Below are positions 40,912-51,700 of a stretch of 64,000 nucleotides of DNA, in pieces. The stretch lies in NCBI GenBank assembly GCA_947627795.1, contig CANQXJ010000003.1:1-64000 (forward strand), in the 5' to 3' direction. Within the stretch, counting starts at the first letter, position 1. Each line of letters starts with the position of its first letter. Both the position numbers and the translations under genes were made by a program. A model generated the notes under the pieces. It saw only the letters and a program-made list of their open reading frames with translations. It made no database searches and had not been told where the DNA came from. This DNA is from an uncultured Clostridia bacterium (GTDB taxonomy: Bacteria; Bacillota; Clostridia; UBA1381).

Positions 40912-43374
40912 ATGGCGGCAACTAAAAAGAGCGCTGTGAAAGGCAAAAACGGCGCTGCCGCGCCCAAGAAAAAGGCAGCGGCGAAAAAACAGGAAGAACG
41001 CGAAATAAAAAATTCCGCTCCGACCTACGCGGCTGTGATGGCTGTTATCGCGGTGCTGCTCGGGGTGTTCATGTTTGTGGACACGGGAAACGGAGGCGTG
41101 GTGAGCGGATTTGTAAAATCAGTGCTTTGCGGAGCGTTCGGCGTTATGGCGTATTTTCTCCCGGCGATCGCGGCGGGGCTTTCGGTGTATCTGATACGGT
41201 ACAGAAATACCGGTAGATTTTGGGTGAAGCTTATTCTGATTATGCTGGCGGTGGTTAATATATGCGCGTTTATCTCGCTCTCCGGCGATATTCCGGCGGG
41301 AGCGGCGTATGCGTTCGGCTCGGAATATCATCTCGGCGGCGGATTTTTCGGCGGCTATACGGCGGCGTTTATGGAGGAAATGGTACAGAAGGTGGCGGCG
41401 TATATCATATTTTCAATCACGCTGCTTATTTTGCTGAGCTTTATCATAGGCGCGTCGCTTATCAGAATGGGAGTTAATTATTCGCGCAAGGTGGCTGCGG
41501 AGATGTACGAAACGCACGCTGCTCTCGCGGAGGAAAGACGTGAACGCGCGGAACAAAGACGCGCGGAGCAATTCGAGCCGAAAAAAATGACAGGAACAGA
41601 CATCGGCATACTCGAAGCGGCGAACGACTTCGCTCATGATTTGCCGAACAAAAAAATGAAATCCGGAACGCGGAAGGTGATTGAGGAAGAACCTGTCGCG
41701 AGCGAGGAAATATTCTCCGACGGCATAGCCGAGGTTTTCGGCGATTTGCCGCCGTTAAAGCAGGAGACTGACGCGAAACCCGACCAGTCCGTTATTGAGG
41801 ACAAGCTGCAGGAAAAGGGCGTAAATGAAAAACCCGCCGAGGAAAAGGCGGAAAAAATAACGGAAACTGAAAAGCAGGAGTTCCACAAGGAATTAAACGA
41901 CGCGATAGAAAAGCAGCACATAGAATACAAATACCCGCCGATAACGCTTCTAAACAAAGCAAAACCGGTATCTGGCGACCAGCGCGAGGAAATGCGAAGA
42001 ACAGCCGAAAAGCTCATCGCCATACTCTCCACATTCGGAGTAAAGGCAAAGCTTTTGCAGGTGACGCAGGGACCGACCGTAACGCGCTACGAGATACAGC
42101 CCGACGCGGGAATAAAATTATCAAAAATAGTAGGACTTGCCGACGACATAGCGCTAAACTTAGCCGTAACAACGGTGCTTATAGCGCCCGTCCCGGGCAA
42201 GGCTGCCGTAGGCGTTGAGATACCGAACAAAAAAGTTGCGAGCGTTTCGATACGCGAGATGATAGCGTCGGACGAGTTCAAGAAGGCGAAGTCAAAACTG
42301 ACCGTCGCGCTCGGCAAGGACATCGGCGGCAACGTTGTGATAGGCGACATAGCAAAAATGCCGCACGTGCTTATCGCGGGCGCTACGGGTTCGGGTAAGA
42401 GCGTGTGCATAAACACGATTATAACGAGCATTTTATTCAAAGCCTCTCCGGAGGACGTGCGCCTTATCATGGTTGACCCGAAGGTGGTTGAGTTGGGCGT
42501 TTACAACGGCATACCGCATCTGCTCATTCCGGTCGTAACGGATCCCAAAAAGGCGGCGGGCGCTCTTAACTGGGCTGTCGCCGAGATGATGCGCCGCTAT
42601 GAACTGTTTAAGGAAACGGGCGTGAGAAAGTTGGAATCATATAACAAGCTCATGGAAAGCGAGGGCGGCGACAAAGTGCCGCAAATCGTAATAATCATAG
42701 ACGAGCTTGCCGACTTGATGATGGTAGCGGCGAAGGAGGTCGAGGACTATATCGTGCGCCTGACTCAGCTTGCGAGAGCCGCCGGAATACACCTAATCAT
42801 CGCCACGCAAAGACCGTCCGTTGACGTTATAACCGGTCTTATCAAGGCGAACGTGCCGTCGAGAATAGCGTTCGCGGTATCGAGCCAGGTTGACAGCCGC
42901 ACGATTATCGACAAGGGCGGCGCGGAAAAACTGCTCGGTATGGGCGATATGCTCTATTTCCCGATGGGCGCGAGAGCCGCGACGCGCGTACAGGGCGCGT
43001 TTGTGTCCGATCCCGAAATTGAAAGTATACTCGAATTTATAAAGGAAAATTCAGGCGAGAACCACTACAGCGAGGACTTAGCCGAGCATATAGAGCGCGT
43101 CGCGACAGGCGAAAACGGCGTAACGCCCGACACCGAGGAGGACGGCGATCCGCTTTTGCAGGACGCTATACAGCTCGCGGTGGAGCTCGGCAAAATTTCC
43201 ACGTCAATGGTACAGCGCCGCTTAGGCGTGGGCTATTCGCGCGCGGGACGAATTATCGACCAGATGGAAGCGCGCGGAATTATATCGGGCGCGAACGGCT
43301 CAAAGCCGAGGGACGTGCTCGTGAGCCACGCCGATTTCCCGTCGGGGGATTACTATGATGACAGCGAAGAATAA
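40912..43374 (+). CDS. DNA translocase FtsK/SpoIIIE
   Basis: An 820-residue protein starting at ATG 40912 behind AAGGAGGG. A basic Lys/Ala-rich N-terminus is followed by about four membrane segments (residues 38-185), an acidic linker and the RecA-like motor: Walker [11 protein letters not shown] near 490 and Walker [12 protein letters not shown] near 596. A C-terminal gamma winged helix ([20 protein letters not shown]) completes the architecture. It pumps chromosomal DNA through the division or sporulation septum. FtsK and SpoIIIE cannot be told apart here. The last 20 bp overlap the next gene. Confidence 0.95.
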   Translation: MAATKKSAVKGKNGAAAPKKKAAAKKQEEREIKNSAPTYAAVMAVIAVLLGVFMFVDTGNGGVVSGFVKSVLCGAFGVMAYFLPAIAAGLSVYLIRYRNTGRFWVKLILIMLAVVNICAFISLSGDIPAGAAYAFGSEYHLGGGFFGGYTAAFMEEMVQKVAAYIIFSITLLILLSFIIGASLIRMGVNYSRKVAAEMYETHAALAEERRERAEQRRAEQFEPKKMTGTDIGILEAANDFAHDLPNKKMKSGTRKVIEEEPVASEEIFSDGIAEVFGDLPPLKQETDAKPDQSVIEDKLQEKGVNEKPAEEKAEKITETEKQEFHKELNDAIEKQHIEYKYPPITLLNKAKPVSGDQREEMRRTAEKLIAILSTFGVKAKLLQVTQGPTVTRYEIQPDAGIKLSKIVGLADDIALNLAVTTVLIAPVPGKAAVGVEIPNKKVASVSIREMIASDEFKKAKSKLTVALGKDIGGNVVIGDIAKMPHVLIAGATGSGKSVCINTIITSILFKASPEDVRLIMVDPKVVELGVYNGIPHLLIPVVTDPKKAAGALNWAVAEMMRRYELFKETGVRKLESYNKLMESEGGDKVPQIVIIIDELADLMMVAAKEVEDYIVRLTQLARAAGIHLIIATQRPSVDVITGLIKANVPSRIAFAVSSQVDSRTIIDKGGAEKLLGMGDMLYFPMGARAATRVQGAFVSDPEIESILEFIKENSGENHYSEDLAEHIERVATGENGVTPDTEEDGDPLLQDAIQLAVELGKISTSMVQRRLGVGYSRAGRIIDQMEARGIISGANGSKPRDVLVSHADFPSGDYYDDSEE

Positions 43375-45313
43375 ATTTTTACCGGTATCGCGCGCTGACA
43401 TGGACGCGCGCTGCTGGGACGAGCTTGATTTTCTCTATATTGTCGGCGACGCGTATGTAGACCACCCGAGCTTCGGTCACGCGATAATTTCCCGAGTGCT
43501 CGAAAGTCACGGATATAAGGTCGGAATAATCGCTTTGCCCGACTGGCGAAGCGCAGATGATTTCAAAAAAATGGGCAGACCGAGACTGGCGGTGCTCGTT
43601 TCTGCGGGCAATATCGACAGCATGGTAAATCACTACACAGTAAGCAAAAAACGCCGAACAGACGACGCGTACGCGCCCGGCAACAAAGCCGGACAGCGCC
43701 CCGACAGAGCAACGATAGTCTACTGCAACCGAATAAAAGAAGCGTTCGGGAACATACCCGTGCTTATCGGCGGCGTTGAAGCGAGCCTGCGCCGTTTCGC
43801 GCACTATGACTACTGGGACGATAAGATCCGCCGCTCGATTTTATTCGACAGCCGCGCGGATTTGCTGATGTACGGCATGGGCGAGAAGCAAATCGTCGAA
43901 ATCGCGGACAAGTTAAACGCGGGAATACCAGTAAACGAGATAACCGACGTCGCGGGAACGTGCTATATATCGCGCGAATGTGACGAAAACGCGGTAATAC
44001 TGCCGAGCTTCGAGGACTGCGTAAGCGACAAGCGCGCATACGCGGATTCATGCAGGATACAGTATTACGAGCAGAACCCTTTCACCGGAAAAACGCTCGC
44101 CCAAAAGCACGGCGACAGATATTTGATACAGAACCGACCGATGGTACCGCTCGACACGGCGGAGCTCGACGCGGTTTACGAGCTGCCCTACATGAAAACG
44201 TACCACCCTATGTACGAAAAGGACGGCGGCATAGAAGCGATAAAAGAGGTAAAATTCTCGCTCACGGCGAACCGCGGCTGCTTCGGAAGCTGCAATTTCT
44301 GTGCGCTCGCGTTCCATCAGGGACGGATCGTCACCTCGAGAAGCGACGAGTCGCTCATAAAGGAAGCTACGGAAATGATGAAATATCCCGATTTCAAGGG
44401 ATATATCCACGACGTCGGCGGACCGACCGCGAATTTCAGAGGTCCGGCGTGTAAAAAGCAGATGAGATCGGGCGCGTGCAAGGACAGACAGTGCCTGTTC
44501 CCGAAGCCCTGTCCCAATATGGAAATAACGCATAAATCGTATTTGAATTTACTGAGGAAGCTCAGGAAAATAGACGGCGTAAAAAAGGTGTTTATCCGCT
44601 CGGGAATACGTTTTGACTATCTGATAAACGACAAAGACGACTCGTTTTTCAGAGAATTATGTCAATACCACGTCAGCGGACAATTAAAGGTCGCGCCGGA
44701 GCACGTCAGCGATAACGTCTTAAAATACATGGGCAAGCCCGAAAACGCGATTTTCAATAAATTTTCGGAAAAATTTTATAAGATAAACGAGCAAATAGGT
44801 AAAAAGCAATACCTCGTGCCATACCTGATGTCGAGCCACCCGGGCAGCACGCTTCGGGACGCGGTAGCTCTCGCGGTGTACCTCAAGGAGCACAACATAA
44901 ATCCGCAGCAGGTGCAGGATTTTTACCCGACTCCCGGCACGATTTCGACGTGTATGTTCTACACCGGACTTGATCCGTTCACGATGAAAAAGGTGTACGT
45001 GCCGAAATCGGGCAAAGAAAAGGCAATGCAGCGCGCGCTTCTGCAATTCAGAAATCCCGAAAACTACGCGCTCGTATACGAAGCGCTCACGAAAACGGGG
45101 CGCACGGATTTGATAGGCTATCAGCAAAGATGTCTGATAAAACCGCCGCAGGGCGATATAGTTGACAAACAAAATCACAGGAGGAATCAAAATGGCAAAG
45201 CTGTTAATGGGAAAGGAAGTTTCGGCAAGAATAAAGGCGGAGCTTGCGGAGGAGGTCAAAAACCTCAAAAAAGAAGGAATAAATCCGGGGCTCGCGGTAA
45301 TAATCGTGGGTGA
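43355..45313 (+). CDS. YgiQ family radical SAM protein
   Basis: A 652-residue protein. The start ATG 43355 overlaps the ftsK end by 20 bp. The N-terminal UPF0313-type domain is followed by the radical SAM cluster motif [10 protein letters not shown] (near residue 309), and [19 protein letters not shown] lies in the C-terminal part. The family carries a 4Fe-4S cluster and generates an adenosyl radical; the substrate is unknown. The C-terminal tail is Lys/Arg/Gly/Asn-rich, usual for the family, and its last 41 codons overlap the start of folD in another frame (122 bp). Confidence 0.92.
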   Translation: MMTAKNKFLPVSRADMDARCWDELDFLYIVGDAYVDHPSFGHAIISRVLESHGYKVGIIALPDWRSADDFKKMGRPRLAVLVSAGNIDSMVNHYTVSKKRRTDDAYAPGNKAGQRPDRATIVYCNRIKEAFGNIPVLIGGVEASLRRFAHYDYWDDKIRRSILFDSRADLLMYGMGEKQIVEIADKLNAGIPVNEITDVAGTCYISRECDENAVILPSFEDCVSDKRAYADSCRIQYYEQNPFTGKTLAQKHGDRYLIQNRPMVPLDTAELDAVYELPYMKTYHPMYEKDGGIEAIKEVKFSLTANRGCFGSCNFCALAFHQGRIVTSRSDESLIKEATEMMKYPDFKGYIHDVGGPTANFRGPACKKQMRSGACKDRQCLFPKPCPNMEITHKSYLNLLRKLRKIDGVKKVFIRSGIRFDYLINDKDDSFFRELCQYHVSGQLKVAPEHVSDNVLKYMGKPENAIFNKFSEKFYKINEQIGKKQYLVPYLMSSHPGSTLRDAVALAVYLKEHNINPQQVQDFYPTPGTISTCMFYTGLDPFTMKKVYVPKSGKEKAMQRALLQFRNPENYALVYEALTKTGRTDLIGYQQRCLIKPPQGDIVDKQNHRRNQNGKAVNGKGSFGKNKGGACGGGQKPQKRRNKSGARGNNRG

Positions 45314-46043
45314 GGATCCCGCAAGCCAGGTCTACGTGCGCAACAAGGAGCGCGCCTGCGAGGAATGTGGAATATATTCCGAAAAGTACGCTCTCCCCGA
45401 GGAAACGACGCAGGACGAGCTGCTCACGCTTATTGACAAATTAAACAAACAGGAAAATATTTCGGGCATACTCGTGCAGCTCCCCGTACCGGCGCATATC
45501 GACGAAAAAACGGTGATAAACGCGATAGATCCGAAAAAGGACGTGGACGCGTTCCATCCGGTAAACGTCGGCAAAATCATGGTCGGAAACTACGATTTCG
45601 TGCCGTGCACGCCCGCCGGAGTTATGGAGATGATAAAGGAGTCGGGAATCGACGTGACCGGCAAGGAGTGCGTGGTTGTCGGCAGGAGCAACATAGTAGG
45701 CAAGCCGCAGGCGATGCTTCTTTTGCACAGCAACGGCACAGTCACGATCTGCCATTCCAAAACGAAGAATTTAACGGAGAAAACAAAGGCGGCGGATATA
45801 CTCGTCGCGGCGGTCGGAATACCGAATTTCATAAAAGGCGACATGATCAAGGAAGGCGCGGTTGTTATTGATGTTGGAATCAACCGCCTTGAAAACAAAA
45901 AGCTCTGCGGCGATGTGGAATTTGAATCAGCCGAAAAAGTCGCGGGAGCGATAACGCCCGTCCCCGGCGGCGTAGGACCGATGACGGTAGCGATGCTGAT
46001 GAAAAACACCGTCAGAGCGGCGGTTGTAAATGAGACAAAATAA
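45192..46043 (+). CDS. folD: Bifunctional methylenetetrahydrofolate dehydrogenase/cyclohydrolase FolD
   Basis: A 283-residue protein. The start ATG 45192 follows AGGAGGAATCA, inside the ygiQ tail. Motifs are [17 protein letters not shown] (catalytic Lys), [34 protein letters not shown] (NADP site) and [16 protein letters not shown]. It interconverts 5,10-methylene- and 10-formyl-tetrahydrofolate, feeding purine synthesis (purL lies 2.7 kb downstream). An upstream in-frame start at 45162 lacks a ribosome site. Confidence 0.96.
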   Translation: MAKLLMGKEVSARIKAELAEEVKNLKKEGINPGLAVIIVGEDPASQVYVRNKERACEECGIYSEKYALPEETTQDELLTLIDKLNKQENISGILVQLPVPAHIDEKTVINAIDPKKDVDAFHPVNVGKIMVGNYDFVPCTPAGVMEMIKESGIDVTGKECVVVGRSNIVGKPQAMLLLHSNGTVTICHSKTKNLTEKTKAADILVAAVGIPNFIKGDMIKEGAVVIDVGINRLENKKLCGDVEFESAEKVAGAITPVPGGVGPMTVAMLMKNTVRAAVVNETK

Positions 46044-46057
46044 CGGAGAAAACAATC

Positions 46058-46780
46058 ATGGGAGAAATTGTACGTTTGCAGAAATATATCGCCATGAGCG
46101 GCGCGGCTTCGCGGCGCGCGGCGGAGGTTATGATCTCCGACGGGCGCGTCAGCGTCAACGGCGAAACAGTCACGGAACAGGGCGTTAAGGTCGAGATAGG
46201 AAACGATAAGGTCACTCTTGACGGCAAGCTCTTGAGAGTGACCGAGAAAAAATACTATATCGCTCTCAATAAGCCGATAGGCTATGTTTCAAGCGTAAAA
46301 GACCAGTTTGACAGACCGACCGTGGTTGACATAATCAAACAGGATATAGACGCGCGCATATTTCCGGTAGGCAGACTCGACTACGACACGGAGGGACTGC
46401 TTCTGCTGACCAACGACGGCGATTTTACTTACCGCGTCACACACCCTAAATTCGTCATGGACAAGACATATTGGGTAAAAGTAAAGGGCTCAATGACGAT
46501 AGGCGCGATGAACGCTCTGCGAAACGGCGTCGATATAGGCGATTTCGTAACGTCTCCGGCGGAGGCGGAAATACTCGACGCGGCGAACGGTTACTCGCTT
46601 ATCGAGATAACTATCCACGAGGGCAAAAACAGGCAGGTAAGGCGGATGTTTGAGGCGATCGGCTACGAGGTCGAGGGATTGAAGCGCACGAGAATAGGCG
46701 TGGTGGAGCTCGGCAACCTGCCGCTCGGACGCTGGCGCTATCTCACGGCGCACGAGATAAACTGCCTTATGGGAAAATAA
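46058..46780 (+). CDS. Pseudouridine synthase, RluB/RsuA family
   Basis: A 240-residue protein starting at ATG 46058 behind GGAGAA. The N-terminal S4 RNA-binding domain (RLQKYIAMSGAASRRAAEVM) is followed by the catalytic motif GRLDYDTEGLLLLTNDGD (Asp near 107) and the C-terminal EGKNRQVRRMFEAIGYEV. It isomerises a uridine in ribosomal RNA; RluB acts on 23S rRNA. The distinction from RsuA or RluE is not possible by eye. Confidence 0.93.
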   Translation: MGEIVRLQKYIAMSGAASRRAAEVMISDGRVSVNGETVTEQGVKVEIGNDKVTLDGKLLRVTEKKYYIALNKPIGYVSSVKDQFDRPTVVDIIKQDIDARIFPVGRLDYDTEGLLLLTNDGDFTYRVTHPKFVMDKTYWVKVKGSMTIGAMNALRNGVDIGDFVTSPAEAEILDAANGYSLIEITIHEGKNRQVRRMFEAIGYEVEGLKRTRIGVVELGNLPLGRWRYLTAHEINCLMGK

Positions 46781-46831
46781 AAACGGTTTCGGGCAGGACA
46801 CATGAATTAGGAACGATAATGCAGGTATTAG

Positions 46832-46878
46832 GCGGCATATGGCTTTTATTGCCATATGCCGCTTCGGGTATATTTTTT
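46832..46878 (+). terminator. Terminator after the pseudouridine synthase gene
   Basis: A 12-bp perfect stem, GCGGCATATGGC (46832-46843) with GCCATATGCCGC (46851-46862), is followed at some distance by a T6 run. Confidence 0.55.
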
Positions 46879-46932
46879 ATGCGTGATATAATCGCGAACA
46901 GGCTTTGAAAAAATTTTATTTCGTTTTTTATA

Positions 46933-46961
46933 TTGAAAACGCTGCGGTGTTATGTTATAAT
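46933..46961 (+). promoter_or_regulatory. Sigma-A promoter of azlCD
   Basis: TTGAAA (46933-46938), a 17-bp spacer and TATAAT (46956-46961), 32 bp before azlC. Confidence 0.75.
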
Positions 46962-46993
46962 AATTTGGTTATTTTAAAGAAAAGAGTGAAAGT

Positions 46994-47704
46994 ATGAACA
47001 AGGTTACGGTAAAAGCCGCATTTAAAGCGTCGCTGCCGATTATGGCGGGATACATAGTTCTCGGCATGGGCTTCGGAGTGCTTCTTGCGGCGAAGGGATA
47101 TTCGTTTTGGTGGGCGATTTTGATGTGCGTCACGGTCTTTTCGGGCACGATGCAGTACGTCGGCGTAAACCTCCTGGGCGCGGGCGCGTCAGTCGTATCG
47201 ACGGCGATTATGACGCTGATGGTGAACGCGCGCCATCTCTTTTACGGAATATCCATGCTCGAACGCTACAAGGACATGGGCTGGCGCAAGTGGTACGCGT
47301 TTTTTGGGCTTACGGACGAAACGTACTCGCTGATATGCCTTGAACCGAGGCTGCCAAAGGGCGCGGACAGGCGCGATTTTAACTTTTTGCTCACGCTAAT
47401 GAACCAAATATACTGGATTATCGGCGGCTTCCTCGGCGCGTTTTTGGCGAGCTTGATACCGTTTAACTCAGCCGGTCTTGATTTCTCGATGACAGCTCTG
47501 TTTGTGATAATTTTTGTGGAGCAGTGGGAGTTAACGCACTGTCGTATCCCAATCTATTTGGGGCTCGGCGTGTCGCTCGTGTGCCTGTTCATATTCGGCG
47601 CGGACAACTTCCTGATTCCGTCGATGATAGGCATAAGCGCAGGGCTGTTCATTTTCAGGAAGCGTATCGAAAACGCGGAAAGGGAGGCGCAGAAGCATGA
47701 TTGA
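46994..47704 (+). CDS. azlC: AzlC family branched-chain amino acid exporter, large subunit
   Basis: A 236-residue membrane protein starting at ATG 46994 behind AAAGAGTGA. AzlC signatures are ASLPIMAGYIVLGMGFGVLL-like sequence at the N-terminus, MTLMVNARHLFYGISML near 75 and a GLTDETYSL motif near 104. With AzlD it exports branched-chain amino acids and analogues. azlD overlaps its last 8 bp. Confidence 0.92.
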   Translation: MNKVTVKAAFKASLPIMAGYIVLGMGFGVLLAAKGYSFWWAILMCVTVFSGTMQYVGVNLLGAGASVVSTAIMTLMVNARHLFYGISMLERYKDMGWRKWYAFFGLTDETYSLICLEPRLPKGADRRDFNFLLTLMNQIYWIIGGFLGAFLASLIPFNSAGLDFSMTALFVIIFVEQWELTHCRIPIYLGLGVSLVCLFIFGADNFLIPSMIGISAGLFIFRKRIENAEREAQKHD

Positions 47705-48023
47705 CGCGAAGCACTCGCTGATTTTGATCGCGGTCATGGCGGGAGTTACGATACTTTTGCGGTTCCTGCCGTATTTCGTTTTCTCAAAGCACACGCCCAA
47801 GGCTGTGCTGTTTCTCGGAAGCGTGCTGCCGTATTCGCTTGTGGCGATGCTTTTGGTGTATTGTCTGAAGGACACGGATTTTACGTCGCAAAGCCACGGC
47901 ATACCCGAGATAGCGGCGGTGGCGTTCGTTGCGCTGCTGCATAAATGGAAGCACAACACGCTTTTGTCGGTGCTGTGCGGAACGATTTTTTATATGATTA
48001 TGCTACAGTTCGTTTTCGCGTAA
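47697..48023 (+). CDS. azlD: AzlD family branched-chain amino acid exporter, small subunit
   Basis: A 108-residue membrane protein with four predicted helices. The ATG 47697 start overlaps the azlC end. VMAGVTILLRFLPYFVF and GSVLPYSLVAMLLVYCLKD are typical AzlD blocks. It acts with AzlC. Confidence 0.9.
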   Translation: MIDAKHSLILIAVMAGVTILLRFLPYFVFSKHTPKAVLFLGSVLPYSLVAMLLVYCLKDTDFTSQSHGIPEIAAVAFVALLHKWKHNTLLSVLCGTIFYMIMLQFVFA

Positions 48024-48040
48024 AATTTGTTAAATAATGA

Positions 48041-48069
48041 TTGAAAAACGGACATTGTTGTGATACAAT
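48041..48069 (+). promoter_or_regulatory. Promoter of the histidine phosphatase-purL unit
   Basis: TTGAAA (48041-48046), a 17-bp spacer and TACAAT (48064-48069). The start codon is at 48102. Confidence 0.7.
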
Positions 48070-48101
48070 ATTTAGTATGAAACACGGGGGAGGGAAAGCC
48101 T

Positions 48102-48692
48102 TTGACTACATTATACATAGTCCGCCACGGCGAAACGGACTCAAACGTCGCGCATACCTGCCTCGGACATAAGGACGTGCCGCTCAACGCCGCGGGAGTG
48201 GAGCAGGCGAGGGAGCTCGCCGAGAAATACCGCGGTATACCGATCGACGCTGTTTATTCAAGCCCGCTTAAGCGCGCGGTCGATACGGCGGAGGGCGTAG
48301 CCGAGATAAAAAGCCTTAAAATCAAGCTGAACTACGGCTTGATCGAACGCGATTTCGGCGGTTGGGACGATATGACGTTTGCGGAGATCGAATCGAAATA
48401 TCCGCATGAGTATGCCGAATGGCAGGAAAATTGGACAGGCTTTAAAATTCCCGGCGGCGAAAGCTCGGACGAGGCGCAGAAGCGTATTTCCGACGCTACG
48501 GACAGAATTATAGCGGCTAATGCCGGTAAAAGCGTGCTGATAGTTACGCATCTCGGCACGGCGCGCCACATCATTTCACATGTACTTGGACTCACCACCG
48601 AACAGAGCTGGCGTTTCACGCTGGACAATGCGAAAACGGCAAGAATAGTAGTTAACGAAAACGAACGGATATTAACGGGACTTAACATATGA
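48102..48692 (+). CDS. Histidine phosphatase family protein (phosphoglycerate mutase-like)
   Basis: A 196-residue protein starting at TTG 48102 behind GGGGGAGGGAAAG. It has the RHG motif YIVRHGETDSN with the phospho-acceptor His10 or thereabouts, SSPLKRAVDTAE, LIERDFGGWDDMTF and the second His in VTHLGTARHI. The fold serves phosphatases of small metabolites, including alpha-ribazole phosphatase (CobC). No cobalamin genes are adjacent, so the substrate is open. It is followed after 10 bp by purL, probably co-transcribed. Confidence 0.9.
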   Translation: MTTLYIVRHGETDSNVAHTCLGHKDVPLNAAGVEQARELAEKYRGIPIDAVYSSPLKRAVDTAEGVAEIKSLKIKLNYGLIERDFGGWDDMTFAEIESKYPHEYAEWQENWTGFKIPGGESSDEAQKRISDATDRIIAANAGKSVLIVTHLGTARHIISHVLGLTTEQSWRFTLDNAKTARIVVNENERILTGLNI

Positions 48693-48702
48693 GGAGGATT
48701 TT

Positions 48703-51700
48703 ATGGAACAGGTAAGAAGAATTTACGTTGAAAAAAAGAACGGCTTCGACGTTGAAGCGAAGGGTATTTTTGAGGATCTGCGCGAAAACCTCGAAATGAC
48801 GGGTTTAACCAACGTGCGCCTTATAAACCGCTACGACGTGGAGGGCATCACAGACGATGAATACGTGGCGGCGCGCGGATTGATTTTTTCCGAGCCGCCC
48901 GTGGACGACGCGTATGACGAAAATATTCCGATAGAGAGCGGAAAGGTTTTCGCGGTCGAGTATCTTCCGGGACAGTTCGACCAGCGCGCGGCTTCGGCTG
49001 AGGAGTGTATTTCGATTCTCACGCAGAAGGAGCGCCCGAGGGTAAGAAGCGCGAAGGTGTACGTGCTCGAAGGCGACGTTTCCGACGAGGACGTTGAGCG
49101 CGTAAAGAAGTACGTTATCAATCCCGTAGAGGCTCGCGAGGCAAGTTTGGACAAGCCTGCGTCGCTCGATATGGAGCATATCGTACCCGACGACGTTGCC
49201 GTGGTTGACGGTTTTATCGGCATGGACGAAGCGGTTATGAACGAATTTTTAGCCAAAATGGGCTTCGCAATGGATCTGGACGATTTGAAATTCTGCCAGG
49301 ACTATTTCAAAAACACCGAGCACCGCGATCCGACCGTTACGGAGCTTCGCATGATAGACACATACTGGTCCGACCACTGCCGCCACACCACGTTTTCGAC
49401 GCGCATAAACAACGTCACGATCAGCGACGGCAAATACGCGGATATTATCCGCGATTCCTATGAGGAATACAAAAAAGCAAAGACAGAATTATACGCGCCC
49501 GACAGGGATATTTGTCTTATGAATATGGCGACGATCATCGTCAAGCAGCTTAAAAAACGCGGACTTTTAAAGGAAATAGACGAGTCCGAGGAAATAAACG
49601 CCTGCTCGATAGTCGTTCCCGTTGACGTGGACGGCGTTGACGAGGACTGGCTTATCATGTTTAAGAACGAAACGCACAACCACCCGACAGAAATCGAGCC
49701 TTTCGGCGGCGCGGCTACGTGCCTCGGCGGAGCGATCCGCGATCCGCTGTCGGGACGTTCGTACGTGTACCAGGCGATGCGCGTAACGGGAAGCGGCGAT
49801 CCGCGCACTTCACTTAAAGACACGCTTCAGGGCAAGCTTATGCAAAGGAAAATCACGCGCGGCGCGGCTGCGGGCTACAGCTCGTACGGCAACCAGATAG
49901 GTCTTGCGACGGGACAGGTACAGGAAATTTACGACGAGGGCTATGTTGCGAAGCGCATGGAGATAGGCGCTGTTATCGGCGCGGCTCCGAAGAAGAACGT
50001 TATCCGCGAAGTGCCGTCGGAGGGCGATGTTATCATACTTTTGGGCGGCAGAACGGGACGCGACGGCATAGGCGGCGCTACAGGCTCGTCTAAGGCTCAT
50101 ACGGAGCAGAGCGTCCTCACCTGCGGCAGCGAGGTTCAGAAGGGTAATCCGCCCGTTGAGCGCAAAATTCAGCGCCTTTTCAGAAATGAAAAGGTCACGA
50201 CGCTTATAAAACGCTGCAACGACTTCGGCGCGGGCGGCGTGTCCGTGGCGATAGGTGAGCTTGCGGACGGTCTTACGATCAACCTCGACAAAGTGCCGAA
50301 AAAGTACGAGGGACTTGACGGCACGGAACTTGCGATAAGCGAGTCGCAGGAGAGAATGGCTGTTGTTGTGAGAAAGTCCGACGCGGAAAAGTTTATAGAA
50401 TACGCGCATGAGGAAAACTTAGAAGCGACAGAGGTTGCCGTTGTGACAAGCGCGAACAGGCTCGTGATGAACTGGCGCGGCAAAACGGTATGCGACATCT
50501 CGCGCGATTTCCTCAACACAAACGGCGCGGTGAAGAACACCGACGTGGAAGTGGAGCTTCCCGACAGTGAAAACGGATATTTCAAAGAGAAGAAAATTAC
50601 GGATATAAAGAAGGAATGGCTGGGTGTCTTGTCGGATTTGAACGTATGCTCACAGAAGGGACTTTGCGAGCGGTTCGATTCGACCATCGGCGCGAATTCC
50701 GTACTTATGCCGTTCGGCGGCAAGTATCAGCTTACGCCGTCCGACGGAATGGCTGCGAAAGTGCCGGTGCAGGGCGGCAAGACTAACACGGCTACCGTTA
50801 TGACGTTCGGCTACAATCCCACGCTTTCAAAGTGGAGCCCGTACCACGGCGCGGCATACGCGGTCGTTGAGTCTGTTTCAAAGGCTGTCGCTCTCGGAGC
50901 GGATTATAAGAAGATTTATCTGACTTTCCAGGAATATTTTGAGCGTCTCGGCACAGATCCGAAGCGCTGGGGTAAGCCGTTCGCGGCGTTGATGGGCGCG
51001 TACAGAGCGCAGTTAGAACTCGGTATCGCGGCGATAGGCGGCAAGGACTCGATGAGCGGCTCGTTTAACGACCTTGACGTACCGCCAACGCTTACGTCGT
51101 TCGCGGTCGCTTCCGTAAAGGCGGACAAGGTCAAGTCGCAGGAGTTTAAAAAGGCGGGTTCGACCGTAATCATGCTCAAAGCCGAGCGTGATGAAAACGA
51201 TATGCCCGATTTTGATAAGCTGAAAAATATGTACGATTTGGTGCGTTTCCTTGACACGCCTCAGGAAACGGTTGAAATAAAGGGCAAGCAGATCAAAGCG
51301 GGCGCAAAAATCCTTTCAGCGAGCGTCGTAAAGGGCTTCGGTCTTGCAGAAACGATTTCAAAAATGGCGTTCGGAAATAAGATAGGATTTAAGTTTAATG
51401 AAAATATAAGCTCTGAGGATATTTGGGGCGCGCCGATAGGCTCTATAGTTTTGGAAGTTGAGGATATGACGGCGCTGTTTACAACAGACGATAATATGCC
51501 CGAAATTGTGGAGCTTGGCGAAACGACCGGCGCGGCGGAGATCGACGTATGCGGCATAAAGATCTCGCTTGACGAGGCGATCGACGCGTGGACGAAACCG
51601 CTTGAAAAGGTATTCCCGACAAAGGCGGGCAAATTCGCGTCAGAGCCGGAAACGTACACATACGACAAGCGCGGTATCACGGTCGCATCGGAGAAATTCG

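Noticed and set aside
48024-48101. A purine riboswitch before the unit containing purL
   Set aside because: The leader is only about 30 nt beyond the -10 and contains no aptamer-like stems.
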